From contig NZ_BMHE01000015.1 of the NCBI RefSeq assembly GCF_014640555.1, positions 1-64,000 on the forward strand: a DNA stretch of 64,000 bases, given 5' to 3'. Numbering within the stretch: position 1 is the first letter of the stretch; every line of letters starts with the position of its first letter. Positions 32,701 through 41,771 of the stretch are shown one piece after another. The notes under the pieces are model-generated. The model saw nothing but the letters and a program-made list of their open reading frames with translations. It was not told where the DNA came from and searched no databases. The position numbers and the translations under genes are program-made. Source of the stretch: Paenibacillus marchantiophytorum. Its GTDB lineage: Bacteria; Bacillota; Bacilli; Paenibacillales; NBRC-103111.

Positions 32701-33792
32701 ATGGATAATCGATTGATTTTGATTGGACTTCATGAGCTTGAAGGTGTTGGTTGGAAAACGATTCTTCATTTACTAAACCGTTTTCCGGAGCCGGAACGTT
32801 TATTAACGTTGTCAACAGCTGAACTAACTGCCAAAGGGATTCGAGCATCCGTCGCTGCCCAAATCGCCACACAGTTTAACCGATCTTTTATTGAAGAAAA
32901 ACTTCACTTATATAGGAAGCAATCGATTCAAATTATTACGATTTTGGACGATGACTACCCGCCAATACTCAAAGAAATTGCACAACCACCGTGGGTGCTG
33001 TATGTTAAAGGGAAACTTTCTTTGTTAAAAGGGCCAATCCTAGGTATAGTTGGGACAAGAACGCCGACACTATATGGGAAGAGGATTGCTGAGGAATGGG
33101 CAGATGCACTTTCGAGAACCGGATTCAGCATTGTGAGTGGACTTGCCAGAGGCATAGACAGCAAAGCTCACATCGGTGCGCTAAAAGGCAAATCGAAGAC
33201 AGTTGCTGTCCTCGGCTGTGCTATCAATCACATTTATCCGCGTGAAAACGCACTATTATATAAGCGAATTGAACAAGAAGGTGTCATTATCTCCGAATAT
33301 CCGATTGGTACAGGCATGAGACCGGGGATGTTCCCCCAGCGGAATCGAATTATTGCTGGTCTATCCCTTGGTGTTACCGTTGTGGAAGCAGCAGCTGATA
33401 GTGGGTCATTAATAACGGTTGATTTTGCCCTCGAAGAATCACGTGATGTATTTGCTGTTCCAGGTCCTATTGACTCCAAACAAAGCGTTGGCGTTCACAA
33501 ACTTCTTAAAGATGGCGCCAAACTAGTGACTCAAGTCGAGGAGATTCTGGAGGAGTATAAACATATCATCCGTATGGAGGAACTAGGCGCAAGTAAGAAA
33601 CAATCTCAGCTATTTACACTAACGGTTGAGGAAGACGAAATTTTCCGGAAAATGTCGAATCAGCCAGTCTCAATTGACAGCTTGTTAGAGGATGGTCAAT
33701 TTACGTTTGGACATTTGCATGCAGTTCTGTTATCTTTGGTAATGAAAAAGGCGATTAAACAGCTTCCAGGTTCTACTTACATCTTAGCATAG
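32701..33792 (+). CDS. dprA: DNA-processing protein DprA
   Basis: 363 residues from the ATG at 32701 (GTGGGGAGTG upstream); the longer frame begins inside the sucCD terminator. DprA loads RecA on incoming single-stranded DNA in transformation. The N-terminal SAM-like region has LHELEGVGWKTI. The Rossmann core has ILGIVGTRTPTLYGKRIAEE, SGLARGIDSKAHIGAL and FPQRNRIIAGLS. A C-terminal winged helix ends at about 360. It is followed by topA as in Bacillus. Confidence 0.96.
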   Translation: MDNRLILIGLHELEGVGWKTILHLLNRFPEPERLLTLSTAELTAKGIRASVAAQIATQFNRSFIEEKLHLYRKQSIQIITILDDDYPPILKEIAQPPWVLYVKGKLSLLKGPILGIVGTRTPTLYGKRIAEEWADALSRTGFSIVSGLARGIDSKAHIGALKGKSKTVAVLGCAINHIYPRENALLYKRIEQEGVIISEYPIGTGMRPGMFPQRNRIIAGLSLGVTVVEAAADSGSLITVDFALEESRDVFAVPGPIDSKQSVGVHKLLKDGAKLVTQVEEILEEYKHIIRMEELGASKKQSQLFTLTVEEDEIFRKMSNQPVSIDSLLEDGQFTFGHLHAVLLSLVMKKAIKQLPGSTYILA

Positions 33793-33862
33793 GCTAATCA
33801 AGAAGTTTTTCTTCTCGCCAATAGACGTTACCTTGAAACCAAGAGGGGAGGAAGGACGATCC

Positions 33863-35965
33863 ATGGCGGATTCTTTAGTCATAGTGGAGTCACCGGCAAA
33901 AGCCAAAACCATTGGCAAATATTTAGGCAGTAAATTTATTGTAAAAGCCTCGATGGGTCATATTCGCGACCTTCCGAAGAGCCAAATTGGCGTAGAAGTG
34001 GATCGTAACTTTGAGCCTAAATACATAACTATCCGTGGTAAAGGTTCTATCCTTAAAGAATTAAAAGATGCTAGCAAAAAAGTTAAGAAAATATATCTGG
34101 CGGCGGATCCGGATCGTGAAGGTGAAGCAATTGCCTGGCACTTAGCGCACTATTTGGACGTGGGTGCCGACGAGCTCTGTCGTGTAGTATTTAACGAAAT
34201 TACGAAAGATGCGGTTAAAGATGCGTTCAAAACGCCTCGCCGAATCAATCAAGATCTTGTTAATGCTCAGCAAGCGAGACGGATTTTGGATCGACTTGTT
34301 GGTTATAAAATCAGCCCTTTGCTTTGGAAAAAAGTAAAAAAAGGACTATCTGCAGGCCGTGTACAATCCGTCGCAGTTAAATTAATTCAAGATCGCGAAA
34401 ATGAAATCAAAGCCTTCGAACCGGAAGAGTACTGGTCTATCACCGTAGTGCTTGATGCTGGGAAGACGGTGTTCGAAGCCAAGTATCATAGCATCAACGG
34501 GGAGAAGAAAGAACTCCATTCGAATGAGGACGTTGAACAGATTTTAGCTGCGATGGGCAGCGATGCCTTTACGGTGAAAGAAGTGAAAGAGAAAGAGCGA
34601 GCTCGCAATCCTTCACCACCATTCATCACGAGCTCCATGCAGCAGGAAGCTGCGAGAAAGCTTAATTTCAGAGCTTCCAAGACAATGTCTGTAGCCCAGC
34701 AATTATATGAAGGAATAGATTTGGGGAAAGAAGGTACGGTTGGTCTAATTACTTACATGCGTACCGACTCGACACGAATTTCACCGATCGCACAAGAAGA
34801 AGCCAAAGATTTTATCATTCATAAATATGGTCCGACATTCTACCCTGAAACACCACGTATGTACACGAAAAAGAATGCGAATGCGCAGGATGCGCATGAA
34901 GGCATTCGTCCTACTTCCGTGCTTAGGGAACCGGATCAGATGAAAGAGTATCTCAGCAAAGATCAATATCGCCTGTATAAGCTGGTTTGGGATCGCTTTG
35001 TAGCGAGTCAGATGTCCTCAGCAGTCTTAGATACAATGACGATTGATTTGACAGCAGGGGAGACGATATTCCGCGCGAACGGCTCCAAAATGAAATTTGC
35101 TGGTTTTATGAAAGTTTATGTCGAGAGCAATGATGATGGAACGACAGAAGAGGATAAATTGCTGCCTCCTCTGACGAAGGGAGATACCCTCCAGAAACAA
35201 AGCATCGATCCGAAGCAGCATTTTACTCAACCGCCTCCACGGTATACGGAAGCGCGTTTGGTGCGAGCGCTGGAGGAAATGGGTATTGGTCGTCCAAGTA
35301 CATATGCGCCAACGCTGGAGACGATTCAAAAGCGTGGCTATGTGGCGATTGAAGAGAAGAAATTCGTGCCCACGGAACTCGGTGAGCTTGTGATTCAATT
35401 AATGCAGGAATTCTTCCCGGAAATCCTGGATGTTGAATTCACAGCTCATATGGAAGAAGAACTCGATTTTGTTGAAGAGGGCAAGGAAGATTGGGTTCGG
35501 GTATTGGATTCCTTTTACAAATCCTTCGAAAAGCGTCTTGAATTCGCTGAAGAGGAAATGAAAGAAATTGAAATTCAAGACGAAGTTTCCGATGAAATTT
35601 GTGAGAAGTGCGGCAAGCATCTTGTTTATAAAATGGGGCGGTTCGGTAAGTTTCTGGCTTGCTCCGGTTTCCCGGATTGCCGGAATACGAAGCCAATCAT
35701 CAAAGATATTGGCGTTACATGCCCTACGTGCAAGACAGGTAAGATCGTAGAGCGCAGAAGCAAAAAAGGACGTGTATTCTATGGCTGTGATCAATATCCA
35801 GCTTGTGATTTCGTTTCCTGGGATAAGCCGGTCAATAAGCCATGTCCCGCTTGCAGCTCAATGATGATCGAGAAAAGAAGCAAGAACGGCGTGATGATTC
35901 AGTGTACGCAGTGTGACCATAAAGAAGAAGCAAGTGACGATTCATCCGACGATATGAAAGATTAG
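33863..35965 (+). CDS. topA: DNA topoisomerase I
   Basis: 700 residues from the ATG at 33863 (GGGGAGGAAGGACGATCC upstream). It relaxes negative supercoils. The Toprim domain begins LVIVESPAKAKTIGKYLG, with the acidic triad in LAADPDREGEAIAWHLA. The catalytic Tyr298 lies in ITYMRTDSTRI. Three C-terminal zinc ribbons follow (CEKCG/CSGFPDC, CPTCK/CDQYPAC, CPACS/CTQC). Confidence 0.98.
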   Translation: MADSLVIVESPAKAKTIGKYLGSKFIVKASMGHIRDLPKSQIGVEVDRNFEPKYITIRGKGSILKELKDASKKVKKIYLAADPDREGEAIAWHLAHYLDVGADELCRVVFNEITKDAVKDAFKTPRRINQDLVNAQQARRILDRLVGYKISPLLWKKVKKGLSAGRVQSVAVKLIQDRENEIKAFEPEEYWSITVVLDAGKTVFEAKYHSINGEKKELHSNEDVEQILAAMGSDAFTVKEVKEKERARNPSPPFITSSMQQEAARKLNFRASKTMSVAQQLYEGIDLGKEGTVGLITYMRTDSTRISPIAQEEAKDFIIHKYGPTFYPETPRMYTKKNANAQDAHEGIRPTSVLREPDQMKEYLSKDQYRLYKLVWDRFVASQMSSAVLDTMTIDLTAGETIFRANGSKMKFAGFMKVYVESNDDGTTEEDKLLPPLTKGDTLQKQSIDPKQHFTQPPPRYTEARLVRALEEMGIGRPSTYAPTLETIQKRGYVAIEEKKFVPTELGELVIQLMQEFFPEILDVEFTAHMEEELDFVEEGKEDWVRVLDSFYKSFEKRLEFAEEEMKEIEIQDEVSDEICEKCGKHLVYKMGRFGKFLACSGFPDCRNTKPIIKDIGVTCPTCKTGKIVERRSKKGRVFYGCDQYPACDFVSWDKPVNKPCPACSSMMIEKRSKNGVMIQCTQCDHKEEASDDSSDDMKD

Positions 35966-35977
35966 AGGTGTCTGATT

Positions 35978-37294
35978 TTGCCAGAATATCCAAGAGTAAC
36001 AGTCATCGGTGCAGGATTGGCTGGAAGTGAAGCCGCCTGGCAGATTGCCCGTCAAGGCGTGCCTGTTACTTTATATGAAATGCGTAATGTTCGTAAAACA
36101 CCAGCTCATATTACCGATCAATTCGCTGAGCTCGTGTGCAGCAACTCGCTTCGTTCCAATGGCCTGACCAATGCGGTAGGTGTTTTGAAGGAAGAGATGA
36201 GAAAGCTGGATTCCCTCATTCTGTCTTGCGCAGATGAGCATGCTGTACCTGCTGGAGGGGCATTAGCGGTTGACCGCGATGGTTTCTCGCAAGCTGTAAC
36301 CTCCACTCTGCGCAACCATCCGCTTATTGAGGTTCGCAATGAGGAAGTTGAAATTCTGCCGGATGGAATTGTTGTAGTCGCATCGGGTCCTTTAACTTCA
36401 CCAGCATTGTCTGCGGATCTCAAGCAATTGATGGGAGAAGAATACCTCTACTTCTATGATGCCGCAGCTCCTATCGTAGAGAAGGATTCCATCGATATGA
36501 ATAAGGTGTATCTGGCTTCCCGATATGATAAAGGGGAAGCAGCCTATCTCAACTGTCCGATGACGGAAGACGAGTTCAATGTTTTCTATGAAGCATTGAT
36601 CACAGCAGAGGTAGCAGAACTCAAGGAATTCGAGAAAGAAATCTATTTCGAAGGCTGTATGCCGCTTGAAGTTATGGCTAAACGCGGCAAACAAACGGTT
36701 TTATTCGGACCAATGAAACCTGTTGGATTAGTAAATCCACATACAGGCAAATTGCCGCACGCTGTCGTTCAACTTCGTCAAGATAACGCAGCTGGAACTT
36801 TATTTAATTTGGTAGGCTTCCAAACCCATCTGAAATGGGGGGAGCAGAAACGTGTTTTATCATTGATTCCTGGGCTTGAGCAAGCCGAGTTTGTACGTTA
36901 CGGTGTTATGCATCGGAATACGTTCATCAATTCGCCTAGACTGCTTAATCCGACGTATCAATATAAAAACAGAGAAAACCTTTTCTTTGCTGGTCAAATG
37001 ACTGGTGTTGAAGGATATGTAGAGTCGGCTGCTTCCGGACTAATTGCCGGTATGAACGCTGGTCGTTTGGCAAAAGGTGAGGCATGCGTGACTCTGCCTG
37101 CTGAAACAACGTTAGGAAGTATGGCTAATTATATTACCGAAGCGGACGTAAAGCACTTCCAACCGATGAATGCAAATTTCGGATTACTTCCACAATTGCC
37201 GGAACGAATTCGCAACAAAAAAGAAAAATACGAGAAGCTGGCTAACCGTGCGTTAGAAAGTATTCAGAATTTTTCGAAAACACTTGCCGAATAA
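35978..37294 (+). CDS. trmFO: Methylenetetrahydrofolate-tRNA-(uracil-54-C5)-methyltransferase TrmFO
   Basis: 438 residues with a TTG start (AGAGGTGTCTGATT upstream). It makes m5U54 in tRNA using folate and FAD. FAD-binding VIGAGLAGSEAAWQIARQG at the N-terminus, then LVCSNSLRSN and AGGALAVDRDGFS, and GQMTGVEGYVESAASGL near 340. It is 12 bp after topA. In B. subtilis the next gene is xerC/codV; here it is hslV. Confidence 0.97.
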   Translation: MPEYPRVTVIGAGLAGSEAAWQIARQGVPVTLYEMRNVRKTPAHITDQFAELVCSNSLRSNGLTNAVGVLKEEMRKLDSLILSCADEHAVPAGGALAVDRDGFSQAVTSTLRNHPLIEVRNEEVEILPDGIVVVASGPLTSPALSADLKQLMGEEYLYFYDAAAPIVEKDSIDMNKVYLASRYDKGEAAYLNCPMTEDEFNVFYEALITAEVAELKEFEKEIYFEGCMPLEVMAKRGKQTVLFGPMKPVGLVNPHTGKLPHAVVQLRQDNAAGTLFNLVGFQTHLKWGEQKRVLSLIPGLEQAEFVRYGVMHRNTFINSPRLLNPTYQYKNRENLFFAGQMTGVEGYVESAASGLIAGMNAGRLAKGEACVTLPAETTLGSMANYITEADVKHFQPMNANFGLLPQLPERIRNKKEKYEKLANRALESIQNFSKTLAE

Positions 37295-37295
37295 G

Positions 37296-37325
37296 TTGTA
37301 ATCGTACTATTTCTTGTGGTACTAT
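37296..37325 (+). promoter_or_regulatory. Candidate promoter of hslVU-codY
   Basis: TTGTAA (37296-37301), 18-bp spacer, TACTAT (37320-37325), with an overlapping TATAAT at 37323-37328. Two direct copies of TTGTGGTA lie at this spot. This 195-bp gap otherwise holds no gene. Confidence 0.35.
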
Positions 37326-37489
37326 AATTATGTTTTGTGGTATTTTTCATTTGTTTCCTCATACATTTACCTCTAGATGCGGTCTTTTTTTGAAACGACC
37401 TCGCTAGGGGTTTATCTCTTTTATGAGACCGAAACCAAGAAAAAGTGTTTCTTATGTGATGTATGATTCCATTTGAGAGGTGATAAGAG

Positions 37490-38044
37490 ATGGATTCCAA
37501 TCAAGCCACGTTTCATGCAACAACTATTTTTGCTATTCGTCATCAAGGTAAAGGGGCTATTGCCGGAGATGGGCAAGTGACATTTGGCAACAGCATGATT
37601 ATGAAAAGCAGTGCCAAAAAAGTACGGCGTTTACATAGAGGGAAAGTTATCGCTGGATTTGCCGGCTCTGTTGCCGATGCTATTACGCTTTTCGAGAAGT
37701 TTGAAGGTAAGCTGGAGGAACATCATGGAAACTTGCAGCGCGCCGCGGTTGAGCTTACCAAGGATTGGCGGCAGGATCGTGTGCTGCGCAGACTGGAAGC
37801 TATGATGATTGTGATGGATGCTTCGGGGCTGCTGCTTCTCTCTGGTAATGGGGAAGTCATCGAACCTGATGATGGTATCTTGGCTATTGGATCTGGAGGC
37901 AGTTTCGCTTTAGCTGCTGGAAGAGCGCTGCATAGGCATGCATCTACTTTGAGTGCCAAAGAAATTGCTCATGCTGCTTTAACGACAGCTGCTGAGATTT
38001 GTGTATTCACAAACCACAATATCATTGTCGAAGAGATCGAATAA
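37490..38044 (+). CDS. hslV: ATP-dependent protease HslV (ClpQ)
   Basis: 184 residues. It is the proteolytic ring of the HslUV protease, an N-terminal-nucleophile hydrolase. GAIAGDGQVTFGN, VIAGFAGSVADAITLFEKFE and GILAIGSGGSFALAAGRAL are conserved. The N-terminus MDSNQATFHATTIF carries ten residues before Thr11, which aligns with Thr1 of the mature E. coli protein, and there is no alternative start codon. RBS GAGAGGTGATAAGAG. It is co-transcribed with hslU and codY. Confidence 0.96.
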   Translation: MDSNQATFHATTIFAIRHQGKGAIAGDGQVTFGNSMIMKSSAKKVRRLHRGKVIAGFAGSVADAITLFEKFEGKLEEHHGNLQRAAVELTKDWRQDRVLRRLEAMMIVMDASGLLLLSGNGEVIEPDDGILAIGSGGSFALAAGRALHRHASTLSAKEIAHAALTTAAEICVFTNHNIIVEEIE

Positions 38045-38081
38045 CGTATCTGAAGGTAAATCTTATAGGAGGGTATCCTAC

Positions 38082-39476
38082 ATGGCCAACAGCTCCCTTA
38101 CACCTAAACAAATTGTCCAAGAATTGGATCGATACATAGTAGGTCAGAAAAAAGCGAAAAAATCAGTGGCTATTGCTCTGCGGAATCGTTATCGGAGAAA
38201 CCTGGTCGACGAAGCCATGAGGGATGAAATTGTTCCGAAAAACATCCTGATGATTGGCCCAACTGGTGTAGGCAAAACGGAAATTGCCCGTAGACTTGCC
38301 AAGTTGGTTGGTGCTCCATTCATTAAAGTTGAGGCTACGAAATTCACCGAAGTCGGTTATGTGGGACGAGATGTGGAGTCCATGGTTCGCGATTTAACGG
38401 AAACGGCTGTCCGTATGGTAAAGGCTGAACGTATGGAGAATGTTAAGGATAGAGCAGAGAAATTGGCCAATGAGCGCCTGGTTTCCTTGTTAGTACCAAG
38501 TGCGACACGCGCCAAAACGCAACGTAATCCGTTTGAAATGCTGTTCGGTGGTCAGAACCAACCAGAGCAAGAAGAAGCCCCAGACCCTACGCTATCCACT
38601 AAGCGGGCAGATATTGCCGAACAATTGACACACGGTAAATTAGAGAATGAGCTAGTTGAGATTGAGGTTGAAGATTCTTCTCCTTCCATGATGGATATGC
38701 TCGCAGGTCAAGGCAATGAGCAAGCAGGTATGAACATGCAAGAAATGTTTGGCAACTTGCTGCCGAAGAAAATGAAAAAGCGAAAGCTGCCTGTCAAAGA
38801 AGCCAGAAAAGTTCTGACCCAAGAAGAGGCGCAACGCTTGATCGATATGGATGAAGTCATCCAGGAATCGATTCATCGTGCTGAACAATCCGGCATTATT
38901 TTTATTGATGAAATAGATAAAATAGCGAGCAACAGCCGCGGCGGGAGCGGCCCGGATATTTCTCGAGAAGGCGTGCAACGCGACATTTTGCCAATTGTAG
39001 AGGGCTCAACGGTTGTGACTAAATACGGCCCTGTGAAGACGGATTACGTCTTATTCATTGGCGCTGGTGCCTTTCACATTGCAAAGCCATCTGATTTGAT
39101 TCCAGAGCTGCAAGGGAGATTCCCGATTCGGGTTGAATTGAGTGATTTAACGCTTGAGGATTTCGTTTCTATTTTGAAAGAGCCCAAAAATGCACTAACC
39201 AAACAATATACAGCTTTATTGCAAACTGAAGGTATAACGGTCGAGTTTGCGGAAGAAGCTATTTATGAAATCGCGCGAATTGCTGTGGAAGTAAATCAGA
39301 ATACGGAGAATATCGGGGCAAGAAGATTGCATACGATTTTGGAGAAGCTGCTAGAAGATCTGTCCTATGAAGCGCCAGAGATAACACTTGAATCGATCGT
39401 TATTAATCCTGAATATGTTCGTGATAAGCTCGGAGATATTGTTCAAAACCGAGATTTAAGTCAGTATATTTTATAA
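38082..39476 (+). CDS. hslU: ATP-dependent protease ATPase subunit HslU (ClpY)
   Basis: 464 residues from the ATG at 38082 (TATAGGAGGGTATCCTAC upstream). It unfolds substrates for HslV. N-terminal LTPKQIVQELDRYIVGQKKA, Walker A GPTGVGKTEIARRLA (about 58), the intermediate I domain (about 110-260) and Walker B IIFIDEIDKIA (about 272). Sensor arginine and C-terminal YIL tail are present. The I domain contains a Met/Gln-rich stretch. Confidence 0.97.
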   Translation: MANSSLTPKQIVQELDRYIVGQKKAKKSVAIALRNRYRRNLVDEAMRDEIVPKNILMIGPTGVGKTEIARRLAKLVGAPFIKVEATKFTEVGYVGRDVESMVRDLTETAVRMVKAERMENVKDRAEKLANERLVSLLVPSATRAKTQRNPFEMLFGGQNQPEQEEAPDPTLSTKRADIAEQLTHGKLENELVEIEVEDSSPSMMDMLAGQGNEQAGMNMQEMFGNLLPKKMKKRKLPVKEARKVLTQEEAQRLIDMDEVIQESIHRAEQSGIIFIDEIDKIASNSRGGSGPDISREGVQRDILPIVEGSTVVTKYGPVKTDYVLFIGAGAFHIAKPSDLIPELQGRFPIRVELSDLTLEDFVSILKEPKNALTKQYTALLQTEGITVEFAEEAIYEIARIAVEVNQNTENIGARRLHTILEKLLEDLSYEAPEITLESIVINPEYVRDKLGDIVQNRDLSQYIL

Positions 39477-39515
39477 ATGTATGTGTGCACGGTAATGTAA
39501 GTAGGAGGCAGTTAA

Positions 39516-40301
39516 ATGAGTTTACTAAACAAAACAAGAAGGCTGAATCGATTGCTGCAGAAAGAAGCAGGCAATGCGGTCAGCTTTATGGATATGGCAG
39601 AAGTGTTAAGGGATATTGTCATTGCCAATATCTATGTGGTAAGTCGCAAAGGTAAAATCCTTGGTTATGCCACGACAAATGATCCGATTTCGCTTGAGAT
39701 GAATCAATCCATTCTCATCGAACGCAGGTTTCCGACAGAGTCCAATAATCTTCTTTTGAAGATTGAGGAAACATCGGCAATCGCTGAACAAGACAGCCCC
39801 TATTTCTATTATACAGAACAGATGAAAGACATGTTTCCATATATCCATACGACTTTAGTACCAATTATTGGGGGAGGAAGTCGTCTAGGGACGCTGATAT
39901 TAAGTCGGAATGAAGGCACCTTCATCGATGATGATTTGGTTCTGGCGGAGTATGGATCAACTGTAATCGCGATGGAGATTCTCAGAGAACGTGCTGAAGA
40001 GATCGAAGAAGAAGCGAGAAGCAAAGCAGTTGTTCAAGTGGCAATCGGCTCTTTATCATTTAGTGAAATGGAAGCTGTTGAGCACATTTTTGAGGAATTA
40101 GATGGTAAGGAAGGGCTTCTAGTAGCTAGTAAAATTGCGGATCGAGTCGGTATCACACGTTCTGTGATTGTTAATGCGCTCCGTAAATTGGAGAGTGCGG
40201 GGGTCATCGAAACGCGTTCTCTGGGTATGAAGGGCACTTATATCCGTATATTAAATGAACAATTAATGCAAAGTATCGAACAGATTAAGACGAAGTTATA
40301 G
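39516..40301 (+). CDS. codY: GTP- and branched-chain amino acid-sensing repressor CodY
   Basis: 261 residues. CodY represses stationary-phase, nutrient and motility genes when GTP and isoleucine/valine are plentiful. The N-terminal GAF-type domain (1-155) begins MSLLNKTRRLNRLLQKEAG. The winged helix is ASKIADRVGITRSVIVNALR (about 204-223) followed by KLESAGVIETRSLGMKGTYI. RBS AGTAGGAGGCAG. It sits directly before the fla/che operon, which it regulates in Bacillus. Confidence 0.98.
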   Translation: MSLLNKTRRLNRLLQKEAGNAVSFMDMAEVLRDIVIANIYVVSRKGKILGYATTNDPISLEMNQSILIERRFPTESNNLLLKIEETSAIAEQDSPYFYYTEQMKDMFPYIHTTLVPIIGGGSRLGTLILSRNEGTFIDDDLVLAEYGSTVIAMEILRERAEEIEEEARSKAVVQVAIGSLSFSEMEAVEHIFEELDGKEGLLVASKIADRVGITRSVIVNALRKLESAGVIETRSLGMKGTYIRILNEQLMQSIEQIKTKL

Positions 40302-40312
40302 CAAACATAAGG

Positions 40313-40348
40313 AAAAGCCCTGTCTTGTAAAAAGATAGGGCTTTTTTC
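40313..40348 (+). terminator. Terminator of hslVU-codY
   Basis: AAAAGCCCTGTCTT (40313-40326) pairs with AAGATAGGGCTTTT, followed by further T. It separates codY from the flagellar operon, whose promoter must lie at 40349-40520; no convincing -35/-10 pair or sigma-D site was found there, only a weak TTTACA-17-ACTAAT (40400-40428). Confidence 0.75.
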
Positions 40349-40528
40349 TTATTGTAAGTTAGGCTAATATCTTAGATGATAAGAAATGTAACAAGGAGTT
40401 TTACATATTTCTACATTATAGAACTAATTTGAATTAATTTAATAAAAATAATGTCGAAATAAGAAGGAATCATTCAATCTATTGTTGAAGTACTAAAGGA
40501 AAATGCTATAGAAAGGAGGGTAACGTCT

Positions 40529-40936
40529 ATGTCTTTGTTAGACAAACCAAGTTGGAACTTAATGGAGCGATCGCTTGACGCATCGACCTTAAGACAAAAG
40601 GTGGTAGCGAATAACGTTGCCAATGTGGATACACCCTACTTTAAGCGTTCAGATGTGCAATTTGAAGATCTTCTGCAAGATCAAATGAGTTCATCGACAC
40701 CCTCTATAGAAGGTTATCGGACAGACAGTAGGCATTTCTTTATAGGTAAAACTACAAAATTGCCAAATACAGAAATAAAAACTGATGAATCGACAGCAAT
40801 CAACAATAATATGAACAATGTGGATATGGATTATGAAATGTCTTTGATGGCTAAGAACCAACTTAAATACAACACGATGATTCAGCAAATGAACAGTGAA
40901 TTCAAAAAGATGCGTACAGTGTTAGGAGGGAAGTAA
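40529..40936 (+). CDS. flgB: Flagellar basal body rod protein FlgB
   Basis: 135 residues. It is a proximal rod subunit exported by the flagellar type III system. The rod signature LRQKVVANNVANVDTPYFKR (about 21-40) is present, and the C-terminal helix ends in NSEFKKMRTVLGGK. RBS AAAGGAGGGTAACGTCT. First gene of the fla/che operon. Confidence 0.97.
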   Translation: MSLLDKPSWNLMERSLDASTLRQKVVANNVANVDTPYFKRSDVQFEDLLQDQMSSSTPSIEGYRTDSRHFFIGKTTKLPNTEIKTDESTAINNNMNNVDMDYEMSLMAKNQLKYNTMIQQMNSEFKKMRTVLGGK

Positions 40937-40942
40937 TAACCT

Positions 40943-41392
40943 ATGAGACTTACAAATGGATTTGATATTAGTTCTTCGGCACTGACAGCACAGCGTCTAA
41001 GGATGGACGTTGTTTCCTCTAACATAGCGAATGCGGATACGACCCGTGCGAAATTTGTAGATGGCAAATGGGTTCCTTATACAAGGAAATTAGTTTCATT
41101 CGAAACAAAGTCGCAACCAAGCTTTGCTCAATCGCTTCAATCAGCCATGGCTGACGGAACGGGAGAAGGGGTAAGGGTAAATAAAATTTTTGAAGACAAT
41201 TCACCATTGAAACAAGTGTACAATCCCTCACATCCGGATGCAGACGGAAATGGCTTTGTGTATATGCCAAACGTCGATGTCCTCAAAGAGATGGTCGATA
41301 TGATGTCTGCTACACGATCTTATGAAGCAAACGTAACCGCACTAAATGCAAGTAAAGCAATGATTACGAAGGCTTTGGAGATTGGAAGATAA
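40943..41392 (+). CDS. flgC: Flagellar basal body rod protein FlgC
   Basis: 149 residues, proximal rod. N-terminal SSSALTAQRLRMDVVSSNIA with NADTTRA, and C-terminal MVDMMSATRSYEANVTALNA are typical. Six bp after flgB; the ribosome site is GGAGGGAAGTAATAACC. Confidence 0.97.
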   Translation: MRLTNGFDISSSALTAQRLRMDVVSSNIANADTTRAKFVDGKWVPYTRKLVSFETKSQPSFAQSLQSAMADGTGEGVRVNKIFEDNSPLKQVYNPSHPDADGNGFVYMPNVDVLKEMVDMMSATRSYEANVTALNASKAMITKALEIGR

Positions 41393-41419
41393 GGTAGATA
41401 AATTACAGGAGGTTGCATC

Positions 41420-41728
41420 ATGATTGACAAAATCAGTTACAGTCCGCTCAATATCATGAGCTCCGTTCAACCCAAGAGTGACGCCGGCGAAGGAGCCGCT
41501 GACCTCGGTAAAAGATTTGGATCTTTTCTGAATGATGCTATTACAAACCTGAATACGCAACAACAGCAAGTGGACCAGTTGAATCAGAGTTTCATTAAAG
41601 GTGAACTTTCCGATGTGCATCAACTGACAATTGCCTCCGAGAAAGCATCGTTGGGACTTGAACTGACCGTACAAGTCAGAAATAAAGTTCTGGAAGCTTA
41701 CCAAGAAATGATGAGAATGCAGCTGTGA
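41420..41728 (+). CDS. fliE: Flagellar hook-basal body protein FliE
   Basis: 102 residues. It joins the MS ring to the rod. The conserved C-terminal part reads DVHQLTIASEKASLGLELTV and VRNKVLEAYQEMMRMQL. RBS ACAGGAGGTTGCATC. Confidence 0.96.
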   Translation: MIDKISYSPLNIMSSVQPKSDAGEGAADLGKRFGSFLNDAITNLNTQQQQVDQLNQSFIKGELSDVHQLTIASEKASLGLELTVQVRNKVLEAYQEMMRMQL

Positions 41729-41771
41729 TTTTAATGAATGCTGCTAAACTTTGGTTCGATGAGGTGAAAGT

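Noticed and set aside
37265..37280. AATTTTTCGAAAACA at the end of trmFO as a CodY box
   Set aside because: Four mismatches to AATTTTCWGAAAATT and inside coding sequence.
40349..40528. Sigma-D type promoter before flgB
   Set aside because: No TAAA-N15-GCCGATAT-like sequence is present; only weak sigma-A-like pairs are seen.
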